Origin: Deroplatys truncata
Lineage: Eukaryota; Arthropoda; Insecta; Mantodea; Mantidae
Length of the DNA: 64,000 nt
Assembly (NCBI GenBank): GCA_030765065.1
Contig: CM060990.1
Location: forward strand, 495,494,190 to 495,558,189
Direction: 5' to 3'
Shown here piece after piece: positions 37,621-51,700 of the stretch (its first letter is position 1; every line of letters begins with the position of its first letter). A model generated the notes under the pieces. That model was not told where the DNA came from. It saw only the letters and a program-made list of their open reading frames with translations, and searched no databases. The position numbers and the translations under genes are program-made.

Positions 37621-40600
37621 TTATGAATACTCAGTATTTTTGGTATATAGAGGCTTATTATGAGGTGATACATTCATTTATATGATTCTTAAGCAGTTTG
37701 AAAGAAGTGAAGTAAACGCGATTTTACAGTCGCTAGGGGCTAGAAAACCAATTTTGTTGACTTTTTAAAAACTCAGTATTTTTGGTATATACAGGCTTAT
37801 TATGAGGTGATACATTCATTTATATGATTTTTAAGCAGTTTGAAAGAAGTGAAGTAAACGCGATTTTACACTCACTAGCAGCTAGAAAATCGAATTTCTT
37901 GACTTTTTAAGAACTCAGTATTCTTGGTATATATAGGCTTATTATAACGTGAAACAACCATTTCTATGATTTTTAAGCAGTTTGTAACAAGTGAAGTAAA
38001 CACGATTTTACACTCACTAGGGGCTAGAAAATCGATTTTCTTGACTTTTTGAATACTCAGTATTTTTGGTATATAGAGGCTTATTATGAGGTGATACATT
38101 CATTTATATGATTTTTAAGCAGTTTGAAAGAAGTGAAGTAAACGCGATTTTACACTCGTTAGGGGCTAGAAAATCGCCTTTCTTGACTTTTTAAAAACTC
38201 AATATTCTTGGTATATAGAGGCTTATTATGAGGTGATACATCCATTTATATGAATTTTAAGCAGTTTGAAAGAACTGAAGTAAACGCGATTTTACACTCA
38301 CTAGCAGCTAGAAAATCGAATTTCTTGACTTTTTAAAAACTCAGTATTCTTGGTATATATATAGGCTTATTATAACGTGAAACAACCATTTATATAATTT
38401 TTTCGAAGTTTGAAAGAAGTGAAGTAAACGCGATTTTACACTCACTAGGGGCTAGAAAATCGATTTTCTTGACTTTTTGAATACTCAGTATTTTTGGTAT
38501 ATAGAGACTTATTATGAGGTGATACATTCATTTATATGATTTTTAAGCAGTTTGAAAGAAGTGAAGTAAACGCCATTTTACACTCGCTAGGGGCTAGAAA
38601 ATCCATTTTCTTGACTTTTTAAAAACTCAATATTCTTGGTATATAGAGGCTTATTATGAGGTGATAGATCCATTTCTATGAATTTTAAGCAGTTTGAAAG
38701 AAGTGAAGTAAACGCGATTTTACACTCACTACCAGCTAGAAAATCGAATTCTTGACTTTTTAAAAACTCAGTATTCTTGGTATATATAGGCTTATTATAA
38801 CGTGAAACAACCATTTATATGATTTTTTCGAAGTTTGAAAGAAGTGAAGTAAACGCGATTTTACACTCACTAGGGGCTAGAAAATCGATTTTCTTGACTT
38901 TTTGAATACACAGTATTTTTGGTATATAGAGACTTATTATGAGGTGATACATTCATTTATATGATTTTTAAGCAGTTTGAAAGAAGTGAAGTAATCGCGA
39001 TTTTACACTCGCTAGGGGCTAGAAAATCCATTTTCTTGACTTTTTAAAAACTCAATATTCTTGGTATATAGAGGCTTATTATGAGGTGATACATCCATTT
39101 ATATGAATTTTAAGCAGTTTGAAAGAAGTGAAGTAAACGCGATTTTACACTCACTAGCAGCTAGAAAATCGAATTTCTTGACTTTTTAAAAACTCAATAT
39201 TCTTGGTATATAGAGGCTTATTATGAGGTGATACATCAGTTTATATGAATTTTAAGCAGTTTGAAAGAAGTGAAGTAAACGCGATTTTACACTCACTAGC
39301 AGCTAGAAAATCGAATTTCTTGACTTTTTAAAAACTCAGTATTCCTCGTATATATAGGCTTATTATAACGTGAAACAACCATTTATATGATTTTTTCGAA
39401 GTTTGAAAGAAGTGAAGTAAACGCGATTTTACACTCACTAGCAGCTAGAAAATCGAATTTCTTGACTTTAGCAATACTCAGTATTTTTGGTATATAGAGG
39501 CTTATTATGAGGTGATACATTCATTTATATGATTTTTAAGCAGTTTGAAAGAAGTGAAGTAAACGCGATTTTACACTCACTAGGGGCTAGAAAATCGATT
39601 TTCTTGACTTTATGAATACTCAGTATTTTTGGTATATAGAGGCTTATTATGAGGTGATTCATTCATTTATATGATTTTTAAGCAGTTTGAAAGAAGTGAA
39701 GTAAACGCGATTTTACACTCGCTAGGGGCTAGAAAATCGATTTTCTTGACTTTTTAAAAACTCAATATTCTTGGTATATAGAGGCTTATTATGAGGGGAT
39801 ACATCCATTTACACGAATTTTAAGCAGTTTGAAAGCAGTGAAGTAAACGCGATTTTACATTCACTAGCAGCTAGAAAATCGAATTTCTTGACTTTTTGAA
39901 TCCTCAGTATTTTTGGTATATAGAGGCTTATTATGAGGTGATACATTCATTTATATGATTTTTAAGCAGTTTAAAAGAAGTGAAGTAAACGCGATTTTAC
40001 ACTCGCTAGGGGCTAGAAAATCCATTTTCTTGACTTTTTAAAAACTCAATATTCTTGGTATATAGAGGCTTATTATGAGGTGATACATCCATTTATATGA
40101 ATTTTAAGCAGCTTGAAAGAAGTGAAGTAAACGCGATTTTACACTCACTAGCAGCTAGAAAATCGAATTCTTGACTTTTTAAAAACTCAGTATTCTTGTT
40201 ATATATAGCCTTATTATAACGTGAAACAACCATTTATATGATTTTTTTTCGAAGTTTGAAAGAAGTGAAGTAAACGCGATTTTACACTCACTAGCAGCTA
40301 GAAAATCGAATCCTTGACTTTTTAAAAACTCAGTATTCTTGGTATATATAGGCTTATTATAACGTGAAACAACCATTTATGTGATTTTTAAGCAGTTTGA
40401 AAGAAGTGAAGTAAACACGATTTTACACTCACTAGGGGCTAGAAAATCGATTTTCTTGACTTTATGAATACTCAGTATTTTTGGTATATAGAGGCTTATT
40501 ATGAGGTGATACATTCATTTATATTATTCTTAAGCAGTTTGAAAGAAGTGAAGTAAACGCGATTTTACAGTCGCTAGGGGCTAGAAAACCAATTTTGTTG

Positions 40601-43600
40601 ACTTTTTAAGAACTCAGTATTTTTGGTATATACAGGCTTATTATGAGGTGATACATTCATTTATATGATTTTTAAGCAGTTTGAAAGAAGTGAAGTAAAC
40701 GCGATTTTACACTCACTAGCAGCTAGAAAATCGAATTCTTGACTTTTTAAAAACTCAGTATTCTTGGTATATATAGGCTTATTATAACGTGAAACAACCA
40801 TTTATATGATTTTTTCGAAGTTTGAAAGAAGTGAAGTAAACGCGAATTTTACACTCACTAGGGGCTAGAAAATCGATTTTCTTGACTTTTTGAATACTCA
40901 GTACTTTTGGTATATAGAGGCTTATTATGAGGTGATACCATCATTTATATGATTTTTAAGCAGTTTGAAAGAAGTGAAGTAAACGCGATTTTACACTCGC
41001 TAGGGGCTAGAAAATCTATTTTCTTGACTTTTTAAAAACTCAATATTCTTGGTATATAGAGGCTTATTATGAGGTGATACATCCATTTATATGAATTTTA
41101 AGCAGTTTGAAAGAAGTGAAGTAAACGCGATTTTACACTCACTAGCAGCTAGAAAATCGAATTTCTTGACTTCTTAAGAACTCAGTATTCTTGGTATATA
41201 TAGGCTTATTATAACATGAAACAACCATTTATATGATTTTTAAGCAGTTTGAAAGAAGTGAAGTAAACACGATTTTACACTCACTAGGGGCTAGAAAATC
41301 GATTTTCTTGACTTTATGAATACTCAGTATTTTTGGTATATAGAGGCTTATTATGAGGTGATACATTCATTTATATGATTCTTAAGCAGTTTGAAAGAAG
41401 TGAAGTAAACGCGATTTTACAGTCGCTAGGGGCTAGAAAACCAATTTTGTTGACTTTTTAAAAACTCAGTATTTTTGGTATATACAGGCTTATTATGAGG
41501 TGATACATTCATTTATATGATTTTTAAGCAGTTTGAAAGAAGTGAAGTAAACGCGATTTTACACTCACTAGCAGCTAGAAAATCGAATTTCTTGACTTTT
41601 TAAGAACTCAGTATTCTTGGGATATATAGGCTTATTATAACGTGAAACAACCATTTCTATGATTTTTAAGCAGTTTGTAACAAGTGAAGTAAACACGATT
41701 TTACACTCACTAGGGGCTAGAAAATCGATTTTCTTGACTTTTTGAATACTCAGTATTTTTGGTATATAGAGGCTTATTATGAGGTGATACATTCATTTAT
41801 ATGATTTTTAAGCAGTTTGAAAGAAGTGAAGTAAACGCGATTTTACACTCGCTAGGGGCTAGAAAATCGATTTTCTTGACTTTTTAAAAACTCAATATTC
41901 TTGGTATATAGAGGCTTATTATGAGGTGATACATCCATTTATATGAATTTTAAGCAGTTTGAAAGAAGTGAAGTAAACGCGATTTTACACTCACTAGCAG
42001 CTAGAAAATCGAATTTCTTGACTTTTTAAAAACTCAATATTCTTGGTATATAGAGGCTTATTATGAGGTGATACATCAGTTTATATGAATTTTAAGCAGT
42101 TTGAAAGAAGTGAAGTAAACGCGATTTTACACTCACTAGCAGCTAGAAAATCGAATTTCTTGACTTTTTAAAAACTCAGTATTCCTCGTATATATAGGCT
42201 TATTATAACGTGAAACAACCATTTATATGATTTTTTCGAAGTTTGAAAGAAGTGAAGTAAACGCGATTTTACACTCACTAGCAGCTAGAAAATCGAATTT
42301 CTTGACTTTAGCAATACTCAGTATTTTTGGTATATAGAGGCTTATTATGAGGTGATACATTCATTTATATGATTTTTAAGCAGTTTGAAAGAAGTGAAGT
42401 GAACGCGATTTTACACTCACTAGGGGCTAGAAAATCGATTTTCTTGACTTTATGAATACTCAGTATTTTTGGTATATAGAGGCTTATTATGAGGTGATTC
42501 ATTCATTTATATGATTTTTAAGCAGTTTGAAAGAAGTGAAGTAAACGCGATTTTACACTCGCTAGGGGCTAGAAAATCGATTTTCTTGACTTTTTAAAAA
42601 CTCAATATTCTTGGTATATAGAGGCTTATTATGAGGGGATACATCCATTTACACGAATTTTAAGCAGTTTGAAAGCAGTGAAGTAAACGCGATTTTACAC
42701 TCACTAGCAGCTAGAAAATCGAATTTCTTGACTTTTTGAATCCTCAGTATTTTTGGTATATAGAGGCTTATTATGAGGTGATACATTCATTTATATGATT
42801 TTTAAGCAGTTTAAAAGAAGTGAAGTAAACGCGATTTTACACTCGCTAGGGGCTAGAAAATCCATTTTCTTGACTTTTTAAAAACTCAATATTCTTGGTA
42901 TATAGAGGCTTATTATGAGGTGATACATCCATTTCTATGAATTTTAAGCAGTTTGAAAGAAGTGAAGTAAACGCGATTTTACACTCACTTGCAGCTAGAA
43001 AATCGAATTCTTGACTTTTTAAAAACTCAGTATTCTTGGTATATATAGGCTTATTATAACGTGAAACAACCATTTATATGATTTTTTCGAAGTTTGAAAG
43101 AAGAGAAGTAAACGCGATTTTACACTCACTAGGGGCTAGAAAATCGATTTTCTTGACTTTTTGAATACACAGTATTTTTGGTATATAGAGACTTATTATG
43201 AGGTGATACATTCATTTATATGATTTTTAAGCAGTTTGAAAGAAGTGAAGTAAACGCGATTTTACACTCGCTAGGGGCTAGAAAATCCATTTTCTTGACT
43301 TTTTAAAAACTCAATATTCTTGGTATATAGAGGCTTATTATGAGGTGATACATCCATTTATATGAATTTTAAGCAGTTTGAAAGAAGTGAAGTAAACGCG
43401 ATTTTACACTCACTAGCAGTTAGAAAATCGAATTTCTTGACTTTTTAAGAACTCAGTATTCTTGGTATATATAGGCTTATTATAACGTGAAACAACCATT
43501 TATATGATTTTTAAGCAGTTTGAAACAAGTGAAGTAAACACGATTTTACACTCACTAGGGGCTAGAAAATCAATTTTCTTGACTTTTTGAATACTCAGTA

Positions 43601-45710
43601 TTTTTGGTATATAGAGGCTTATTATGAGGTGATACATTCATTTATATGATTTTTAAGCAGTTTGAAAGAAGTGAAGTAAACGCGATTTTACACTCGCTAG
43701 GGGCTAGAAAATCGATTTTCTTGCCTTTTTAAAAACTCAATATTTTTGTTATATAGAGAATTATTATGAGGTGATACGTCCATTTATATGAATTTTAAGC
43801 AGTTGGAAAGAAGTGAAGTAAACGCGATTTTACACTCACTAGCAGCTAGAAAATCGAATTTCTTGACTTTTTAAAAACTCAGTATTCTTGGTATATATAT
43901 AGGCTTATTATAACGTGAAACAACCATTTATATAATTTTTTCGAAGTTTGAAAGAAGTGAAGTAAACGCGATTTTACAATCACTAGGGGCTAGAAAATCG
44001 ATTTTCTTGACTTTTTGAATACTCAGTATTTTTGGTATATAGAGACTTATTATGAGGTGATACATTCATTTATATGATTTTTAAGCAGTTTGAAAGAAGT
44101 GAAGTAAACGCCATTTTACACTCGCTAGGGGCTAGAAAATCCATTTTCTTGACTTTTTAAAAACTCATTATTCTTGGTATATAGAGGCTTATTATGAGGT
44201 GATAGATCCATTTCTATGAATTTTAAGCAGTTTGAAAGAAGTGAAGTAAACGCGATTTTACACTCACTACCAGCTAGAAAATCGAATTCTTGACTTTTTA
44301 AAAACTCAGTATTCTTGGTATATATAGGCTTATTATAACGTGAAACAACCATTTATATGATTTTCTCGAAGTTTGAAAGAAGTGAAGTAAACGCGATTTT
44401 ACACTCACTAGGGGCTAGAAAATCGATTTTCTTGACTTTTTGAATACACAGTATTTTTGGTATATAGAGACTTATTATGAGGTGATACATTCATTTATAT
44501 GATTTTTAAGCAGTTTGAAAGAAGTGAAGTAAACGCGATTTTACACTCGCTAGGGGCTAGAAAATCCATTTTCTTGACTTTTTAAAAACTCAATATTCTT
44601 GGTATATAGAGGCTTATTATGAGGTGATACATCCATTTATATGAATTTTAAGCAGTTTGAAAGAAGTGAAGTAAACGCGATTTTACACTCACTAGCAGCT
44701 AGAAAATCGAATTTCTTGACTTTTTAAAAACTCAATATTCTTGGTATATAGAGGCTTATTATGAGGTGATACATCAGTTTATATGAATTTTAAGCAGTTT
44801 GAAAGAAGTGAAGTAAACGCGATTTTACACTCACTAGCAGCTAGAAAATCGAATTTCTTGACTTTTTAAAAACTCAGTATTCCTCGTATATATAGGCTTA
44901 TTATAACGTGAAACAACCATTTATATGATTTTTTCGAAGTTTGAAAGAAGTGAAGTAAACGCGATTTTACACTCACTAGCAGCTAGAAAATCGAATTTCT
45001 TGACTTTAGCAATACTCAGTATTTTTGGTATATAGAGGCTTACTATGAGGTGATACATTCATTTATATGATTTTTAAGCAGTTTGAAAGAAGTGAAGTAA
45101 ACGCGATTTTACACTCACTAGGGGCTAGAAAATCGATTTTCTTGACTTTATGAATACTCAGTATTTTTGGTATATAGAGGCTTATTATGAGGTGATTCAT
45201 TCATTTATATGATTTTTAAGCAGTTTGAAAGAAGTGAAGTAAACGCGATTTTACACTCGCTAGGGGCTAGAAAATCGATTTTCTTGACTTTTTAAAAACT
45301 CAATATTCTTGGTATATAGAGGCTTATTATGAGGGGATACATCCATTTACACGAATTTTTAGCAGTTTGAAAGCAGTGAAGTAAACGCGATTTTACACTC
45401 ACTAGCAGCTAGAAAATCGAATTTCTTGACTTTTTGACTCCTCAGTATTTTTGGTATATAGAGGCTTATTATGAGGTGATACATTCATTTATATGATTTT
45501 TAAGCAGTTTAAAAGAAGTGAAGTAAACGCGATATTACAGTCGCTAGGGGCTAGAAAATCCATTTTCTTGACTTTTTAAAAACTCAATATTCTTGGTATA
45601 TAGAGGCTTATTATGAGGTGATACATCCATTTCTATGAATTTTAAGCAGTTTGAAACAAGTGAAGTAAACACGATTTTACACTCACTAGGGGCTAGAAAA
45701 TCAATTTTCT
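37620..45710 (+). repeat. 57-monomer higher-order unit, copy C1 (8,095 bp)
   Basis: Spacing to the next copy is 8,095 bp at every marker checked (TGATTCTTAAG at 37,683 and 45,778; CATCAGTTTATATG sites at 39,234, 42,074 and 44,772 and 8,095 further on). It holds three related sub-blocks of about 18, 20 and 19 monomers, each with the CATCAGTTT marker. Private variants include ATCGCCTTTCTTG near 38,174, CTTGTTATATATAGCC near 40,196, CTTGGGATATATAGG near 41,618, GAAGTGAACGCG near 42,397 and TATATAGAGAATTATTATG near 43,750. Confidence 0.85.
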
Positions 45711-45718
45711 TGACTTTA
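45703..45718 (+). other. Joint between 57-monomer copies C1 and C2
   Basis: The monomer here is a hybrid. Left of the interval it has AATCAATTTT, as at 53,798 (end of C2); right of it it has GACTTTATG, as at 37,623 (start of C1). The two parental sites differ at 45,703 (A against G) and 45,718 (A against T) and are identical between, so the exchange lies within these 15 bp. Confidence 0.75.
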
Positions 45719-48700
45719 TGAATACTCAGTATTTTTGGTATATAGAGGCTTATTATGAGGTGATACATTCATTTATATGATTCTTAAGCAGTTTGAAAGA
45801 AGTGAAGTAAACGCGATTTTACAGTCGCTAGGGGCTAGAAAACCAATTTTGTTGACTTTTTAAAAACTCAGTATTTTTGGTATATACAGGCTTATTATGA
45901 GGTGATACATTCATTTATATGATTTTTAAGCAGTTTGAAAGAAGTGAAGTAAACGCGATTTTACACTCACTAGCAGCTAGAAAATCGAATTTCTTGACTT
46001 TTTAAGAACTCAGTATTCTTGGTATATATAGGCTTATTATAACGTGAAACAACCATTTCTATGATTTTTAAGCAGTTTGTAACAAGTGAAGTAAACACGA
46101 TTTTACACTCACTAGGGGCTAGAAAATCGATTTTCTTGACTTTTTGAATACTCAGTATTTTTGGTATATAGAGGCTTATTATGAGGTGATACATTCATTT
46201 ATATGATTTTTAAGCAGTTTGAAAGAAGTGAAGTAAACGCGATTTTACACTCGTTAGGGGCTAGAAAATCGACTTTCTTGACTTTTTAAAAACTCAATAT
46301 TCTTGGTATATAGAGGCTTATTATGAGGTGATACATCCATTTATATGAATTTTAAGCAGTTTGAAAGAACTGAAGTAAACGCGATTTTACACTCACTAGC
46401 AGCTAGAAAATCGAATTTCTTGACTTTTTAAAAACTCAGTATTCTTGGTATATATATAGGCTTATTATAACGTGAAACAACCATTTATATAATTTTTTCG
46501 AAGTTTGAAAGAAGTGAAGTAAACGCGATTTTACACTCACTAGGGGCTAGAAAATCGATTTTCTTGACTTTTTGAATACTCAGTATTTTTGGTATATAGA
46601 GACTTATTATGAGGTGATACATTCATTTATATGATTTTTAAGCAGTTTGAAAGAAGTGAAGTAAACGCCATTTTACACTCGCTAGGGGCTAGAAAATCCA
46701 TTTTCTTGACTTTTTAAAAACTCAATATTCTTGGTATATAGAGGCTTATTATGAGGTGATAGATCCATTTCTATGAATTTTAAGCAGTTTGAAAGAAGTG
46801 AAGTAAACGCGATTTTACACTCACTACCAGCTAGAAAATCGAATTCTTGACTTTTTAAAAACTCAGTATTCTTGGTATATATAGGCTTATTATAACGTGA
46901 AACAACCATTTATATGATTTTTTCGAAGTTTGAAAGACGTGAAGTAAACGCGATTTTACACTCACTAGGGGCTAGAAAATCGATTTTCTTGACTTTTTGA
47001 ATACACAGTATTTTTGGTATATAGAGACTTATTATGAGGTGATACATTCATTTATATGATTTTTAAGCAGTTTGAAAGAAGTGAAGTAAACGCGATTTTA
47101 CACTCGCTAGGGGCTAGAAAATCCATTTTCTTGACTTTTTAAAAACTCAATATTCTTGGTATATAGAGGCTTATTATGAGGTGATACATCCATTTATATG
47201 AATTTTAAGCAGTTTGAAAGAAGTGAAGTAAACGCGATTTTACACTCACTAGCAGCTAGAAAATCGAATTTCTTGACTTTTTAAAAACTCAATATTCTTG
47301 GTATATAGAGGCTTATTATGAGGTGATACATCAGTTTATATGAATTTTAAGCAGTTTGAAAGAAGTGAAGTAAACGCGATTTTACACTCACTAGCAGCTA
47401 GAAAATCGAATTTCTTGACTTTTTAAAAACTCAGTATTCCTCGTATATATAGGCTTATTATAACGTGAAACAACCATTTATATGATTTTTTCGAAGTTTG
47501 AAAGAAGTGAAGTAAACGCGATTTTACACTCACTAGCAGCTAGAAAATCGAATTTCTTGACTTTAGCAATACTCAGTATTTTTGGTATATAGAGGCTTAT
47601 TATGAGGTGATACATTCATTTATATGATTTTTAAGCAGTTTGAAAGAAGTGAAGTAAACGCGATTTTACACTCACTAGGGGCTAGAAAATCGATTTTCTT
47701 GACTTTATGAATACTCAGTATTTTTGGTATATAGAGGCTTATTATGAGGTGATTCATTCATTTATATGATTTTTAAGCAGTTTGAAAGAAGTGAAGTAAA
47801 CGCGATTTTACACTCGCTAGGGGCTAGAAAATCGATTTTCTTGACTTTTTAAAAACTCAATATTCTTGGTATATAGAGGCTTATTATGAGGGGATACATC
47901 CATTTACACGAATTTTAAGCAGTTTGAAAGCAGTGAAGTAAACGCGATTTTACACTCACTAGCAGCTAGAAAATCGAATTTCTTGACTTTTTGAATCCTC
48001 AGTATTTTTGGTATATAGAGGCTTATTATGAGGTGATACATTCATTTATATGATTTTTAAGCAGTTTAAAAGAAGTGAAGTAAACGCGATTTTACACTCG
48101 CTAGGGGCTAGAAAATCCATTTTCTTGACTTTTTAAAAACTCAATATTCTTGGTATATAGAGGCTTATTATGAGGTGATACATCCATTTATATGAATTTT
48201 AAGCAGCTTGAAAGAAGTGAAGTAAACGCGATTTTACACTCACTAGCAGCTAGAAAATCGAATTCTTGACTTTTTAAAAACTCAGTATTCTTGGTATATA
48301 TAGCCTTATTATAACGTGAAACAACCATTTATATGATTTTTTTTCGAAGTTTGAAAGAAGTGAAGTAAACGCGATTTTACACTCACTAGCAGCTAGAAAA
48401 TCGAATCCTTGACTTTTTAAAAACTCAGTATTCTTGGTATATATAGGCTTATTATAACGTGAAACAACCATTTATGTGATTTTTAAGCAGTTTGAAAGAA
48501 GTGAAGTAAACACGATTTTACAGTCACTAGGGGCTAGAAAATCGATTTTCTTGACTTTATGAATACTCAGTATTTTTGGTATATAGAGGCTTATTATGAG
48601 GTGATACATTCATTTATATTATTCTTAAGCAGTTTGAAAGAAGTGAAGTAAACGCGATTTTACAGTCGCTAGGGGCTAGAAAACCAATTTTGTTGACTTT

Positions 48701-51700
48701 TTAAAAACTCAGTATTTTTGGTATATACAGGCTTATTATGAGGTGATACATTCATTTATATGATTTTTAAGCAGTTTGAAAGAAGTGAAGTAAACGCGAT
48801 TTTACACTCACTAGCAGCTAGAAAATCGAATTCTTGACTTTTTAAAAACTCAGTATTCTTGGTATATATAGGCTTATTATAACGTGAAACAACCATTTAT
48901 ATGATTTTTTCGAAGTTTGAAAGAAGTGAAGTAAACGCGAATTTTACACTCACTAGGGGCTAGAAAATCGATTTTCTTGACTTTTTGAATACTCAGTACT
49001 TTTGGTATATAGAGGCTTATTATGAGGTGATACCATCATTTATATGATTTTTAAGCAGTTTGAAAGAAGTGAAGTAAACGCGATTTTACACTCGCTAGGG
49101 GCTAGAAAATCTATTTTCTTGACTTTTTAAAAACTCAATATTCTTGGTATATAGAGGCTTATTATGAGGTGATACATCCATTTATATGAATTTTAAGCAG
49201 TTTGAAAGAAGTGAAGTAAACGCGATTTTACACTCACTAGCAGCTAGAAAATCGAATTTCTTGACTTCTTAAAAACTCAGTATTCTTGGTATATATAGGC
49301 TTATTATAACATGAAACAACCATTTATATGATTTTTAAGCAGTTTGAAAGAAGTGAAGTAAACACGATTTTACACTCACTAGGGGCTAGAAAATCGATTT
49401 TCTTGACTTTATGAATACTCAGTATTTTTGGTATATAGAGGCTTATTATGAGGTGATACATTCATTTATATGATTCTTAAGCAGTTTGAAAGAAGTGAAG
49501 TAAACGCGATTTTACAGTCGCTAGGGGCTAGAAAACCAATTTTGTTGACTTTTTAAAAACTCAGTATTTTTGGTATATACAGGCTTATTATGAGGTGATA
49601 CATTCATTTATATGATTTTTAAGCAGTTTGAAAGAAGTGAAGTAAACGCGATTTTACACTCACTAGCAGCTAGAAAATCGAATTTCTTGACTTTTTAAGA
49701 ACTCAGTATTCTTGGTATATATAGGCTTATTATAACGTGAAACAACCATTTCTATGATTTTTAAGCAGTTTGTAACAAGTGAAGTAAACACGATTTTACA
49801 CTCACTAGGGGCTAGAAAATCGATTTTCTTGACTTTTTGAATACTCAGTATTTTTGGTATATAGAGGCTTATTATGAGGTGATACATTCATTTATATGAT
49901 TTTTAAGCAGTTTGAAAGAAGTGAAGTAAACGCGATTTTACACTCGCTAGGGGCTAGAAAATCGATTTTCTTGACTTTTTAAAAACTCAATATTCTTGGT
50001 ATATAGAGGCTTATTATGAGGTGATACATCCATTTATATGAATTTTAAGCAGTTTGAAAGAAGTGAAGTAAACGCGATTTTACACTCACTAGCAGCTAGA
50101 AAATCGAATTTCTTGACTTTTTAAAAACTCAATATTCTTGGTATATAGAGGCTTATTATGAGGTGATACATCAGTTTATATGAATTTTAAGCAGTTTGAA
50201 AGAAGTGAAGTAAACGCGATTTTACACTCACTAGCAGCTAGAAAATCGAATTTCTTGACTTTTTAAAAACTCAGTATTCCTCGTATATATAGGCTTATTA
50301 TAACGTGAAACAACCATTTATATGATTTTTTCGAAGTTTGAAAGAAGTGAAGTAAACGCGATTTTACACTCACTAGCAGCTAGAAAATCGAATTTCTTGA
50401 CTTTAGCAATACTCAGTATTTTTGGTATATAGAGGCTTATTATGAGGTGATACATTCATTTATATGATTTTTAAGCAGTTTGAAAGAAGTGAAGTAAACG
50501 CGATTTTACACTCACTAGGGGCTAGAAAATCGATTTTCTTGACTTTATGAATACTCAGTATTTTTGGTATATAGAGGCTTATTATGAGGTGATTCATTCA
50601 TTTATATGATTTTTAAGCAGTTTGAAAGAAGTGAAGTAAACGCGATTTTACACTCGCTAGGGGCTAGAAAATCGATTTTCTTGACTTTTTAAAAACTCAA
50701 TATTCTTGGTATATAGAGGCTTATTATGAGGGGATACATCCATTTACACGAATTTTAAGCAGTTTGAAAGCAGTGAAGTAAACGCGATTTTACACTCACT
50801 AGCAGCTAGAAAATCGAATTTCTTGACTTTTTGAATCCTCAGTATTTTTGGTATATAGAGGCTTATTATGAGGTGATACATTCATTTATATGATTTTTAA
50901 GCAGTTTAAAAGAAGTGAAGTAAACGCGATTTTACACTCGCTAGGGGCTAGAAAATCCATTTTCTTGACTTTTTAAAAACTCAATATTCTTGGTATATAG
51001 AGGCTTATTATGAGGTGATACATCCATTTCTATGAATTTTAAGCAGTTTGAAAGAAGTGAAGTAAACGCGATTTTACACTCACTTGCAGCTAGAAAATCG
51101 AATTCTTGACTTTTTAAAAACTCAGTATTCTTGGTATATATAGGCTTATTATAACGTGAAACAACCATTTATATGATTTTTTCGAAGTTTGAAAGAAGAG
51201 AAGTAAACGCGATTTTACACTCACTAGGGGCTAGAAAATCGATTTTCTTGACTTTTTGAATACACAGTATTTTTGGTATATAGAGACTTATTATGAGGTG
51301 ATACATTCATTTATATGATTTTTAAGCAGTTTGAAAGAAGTGAAGTAAACGCGATTTTACACTCGCTAGGGGCTAGAAAATCCATTTTCTTGACTTTTTA
51401 AAAACTCAATATTCTTGGTATATAGAGGCTTATTATGAGGTGATACATCCATTTATATGAATTTTAAGCAGTTTGAAAGAAGTGAAGTAAACGCGATTTT
51501 ACACTCACTAGCAGTTAGAAAATCGAATTTCTTGACTTTTTAAGAACTCAGTATTCTTGGTATATATAGGCTTATTATAACGTGAAACAACCATTTATAT
51601 GATTTTTAAGCAGTTTGAAACAAGTGAAGTAAACACGATTTTATACTCACTAGGGGCTAGAAAATCAATTTTCTTGACTTTTTGAATACTCAGTATTTTT

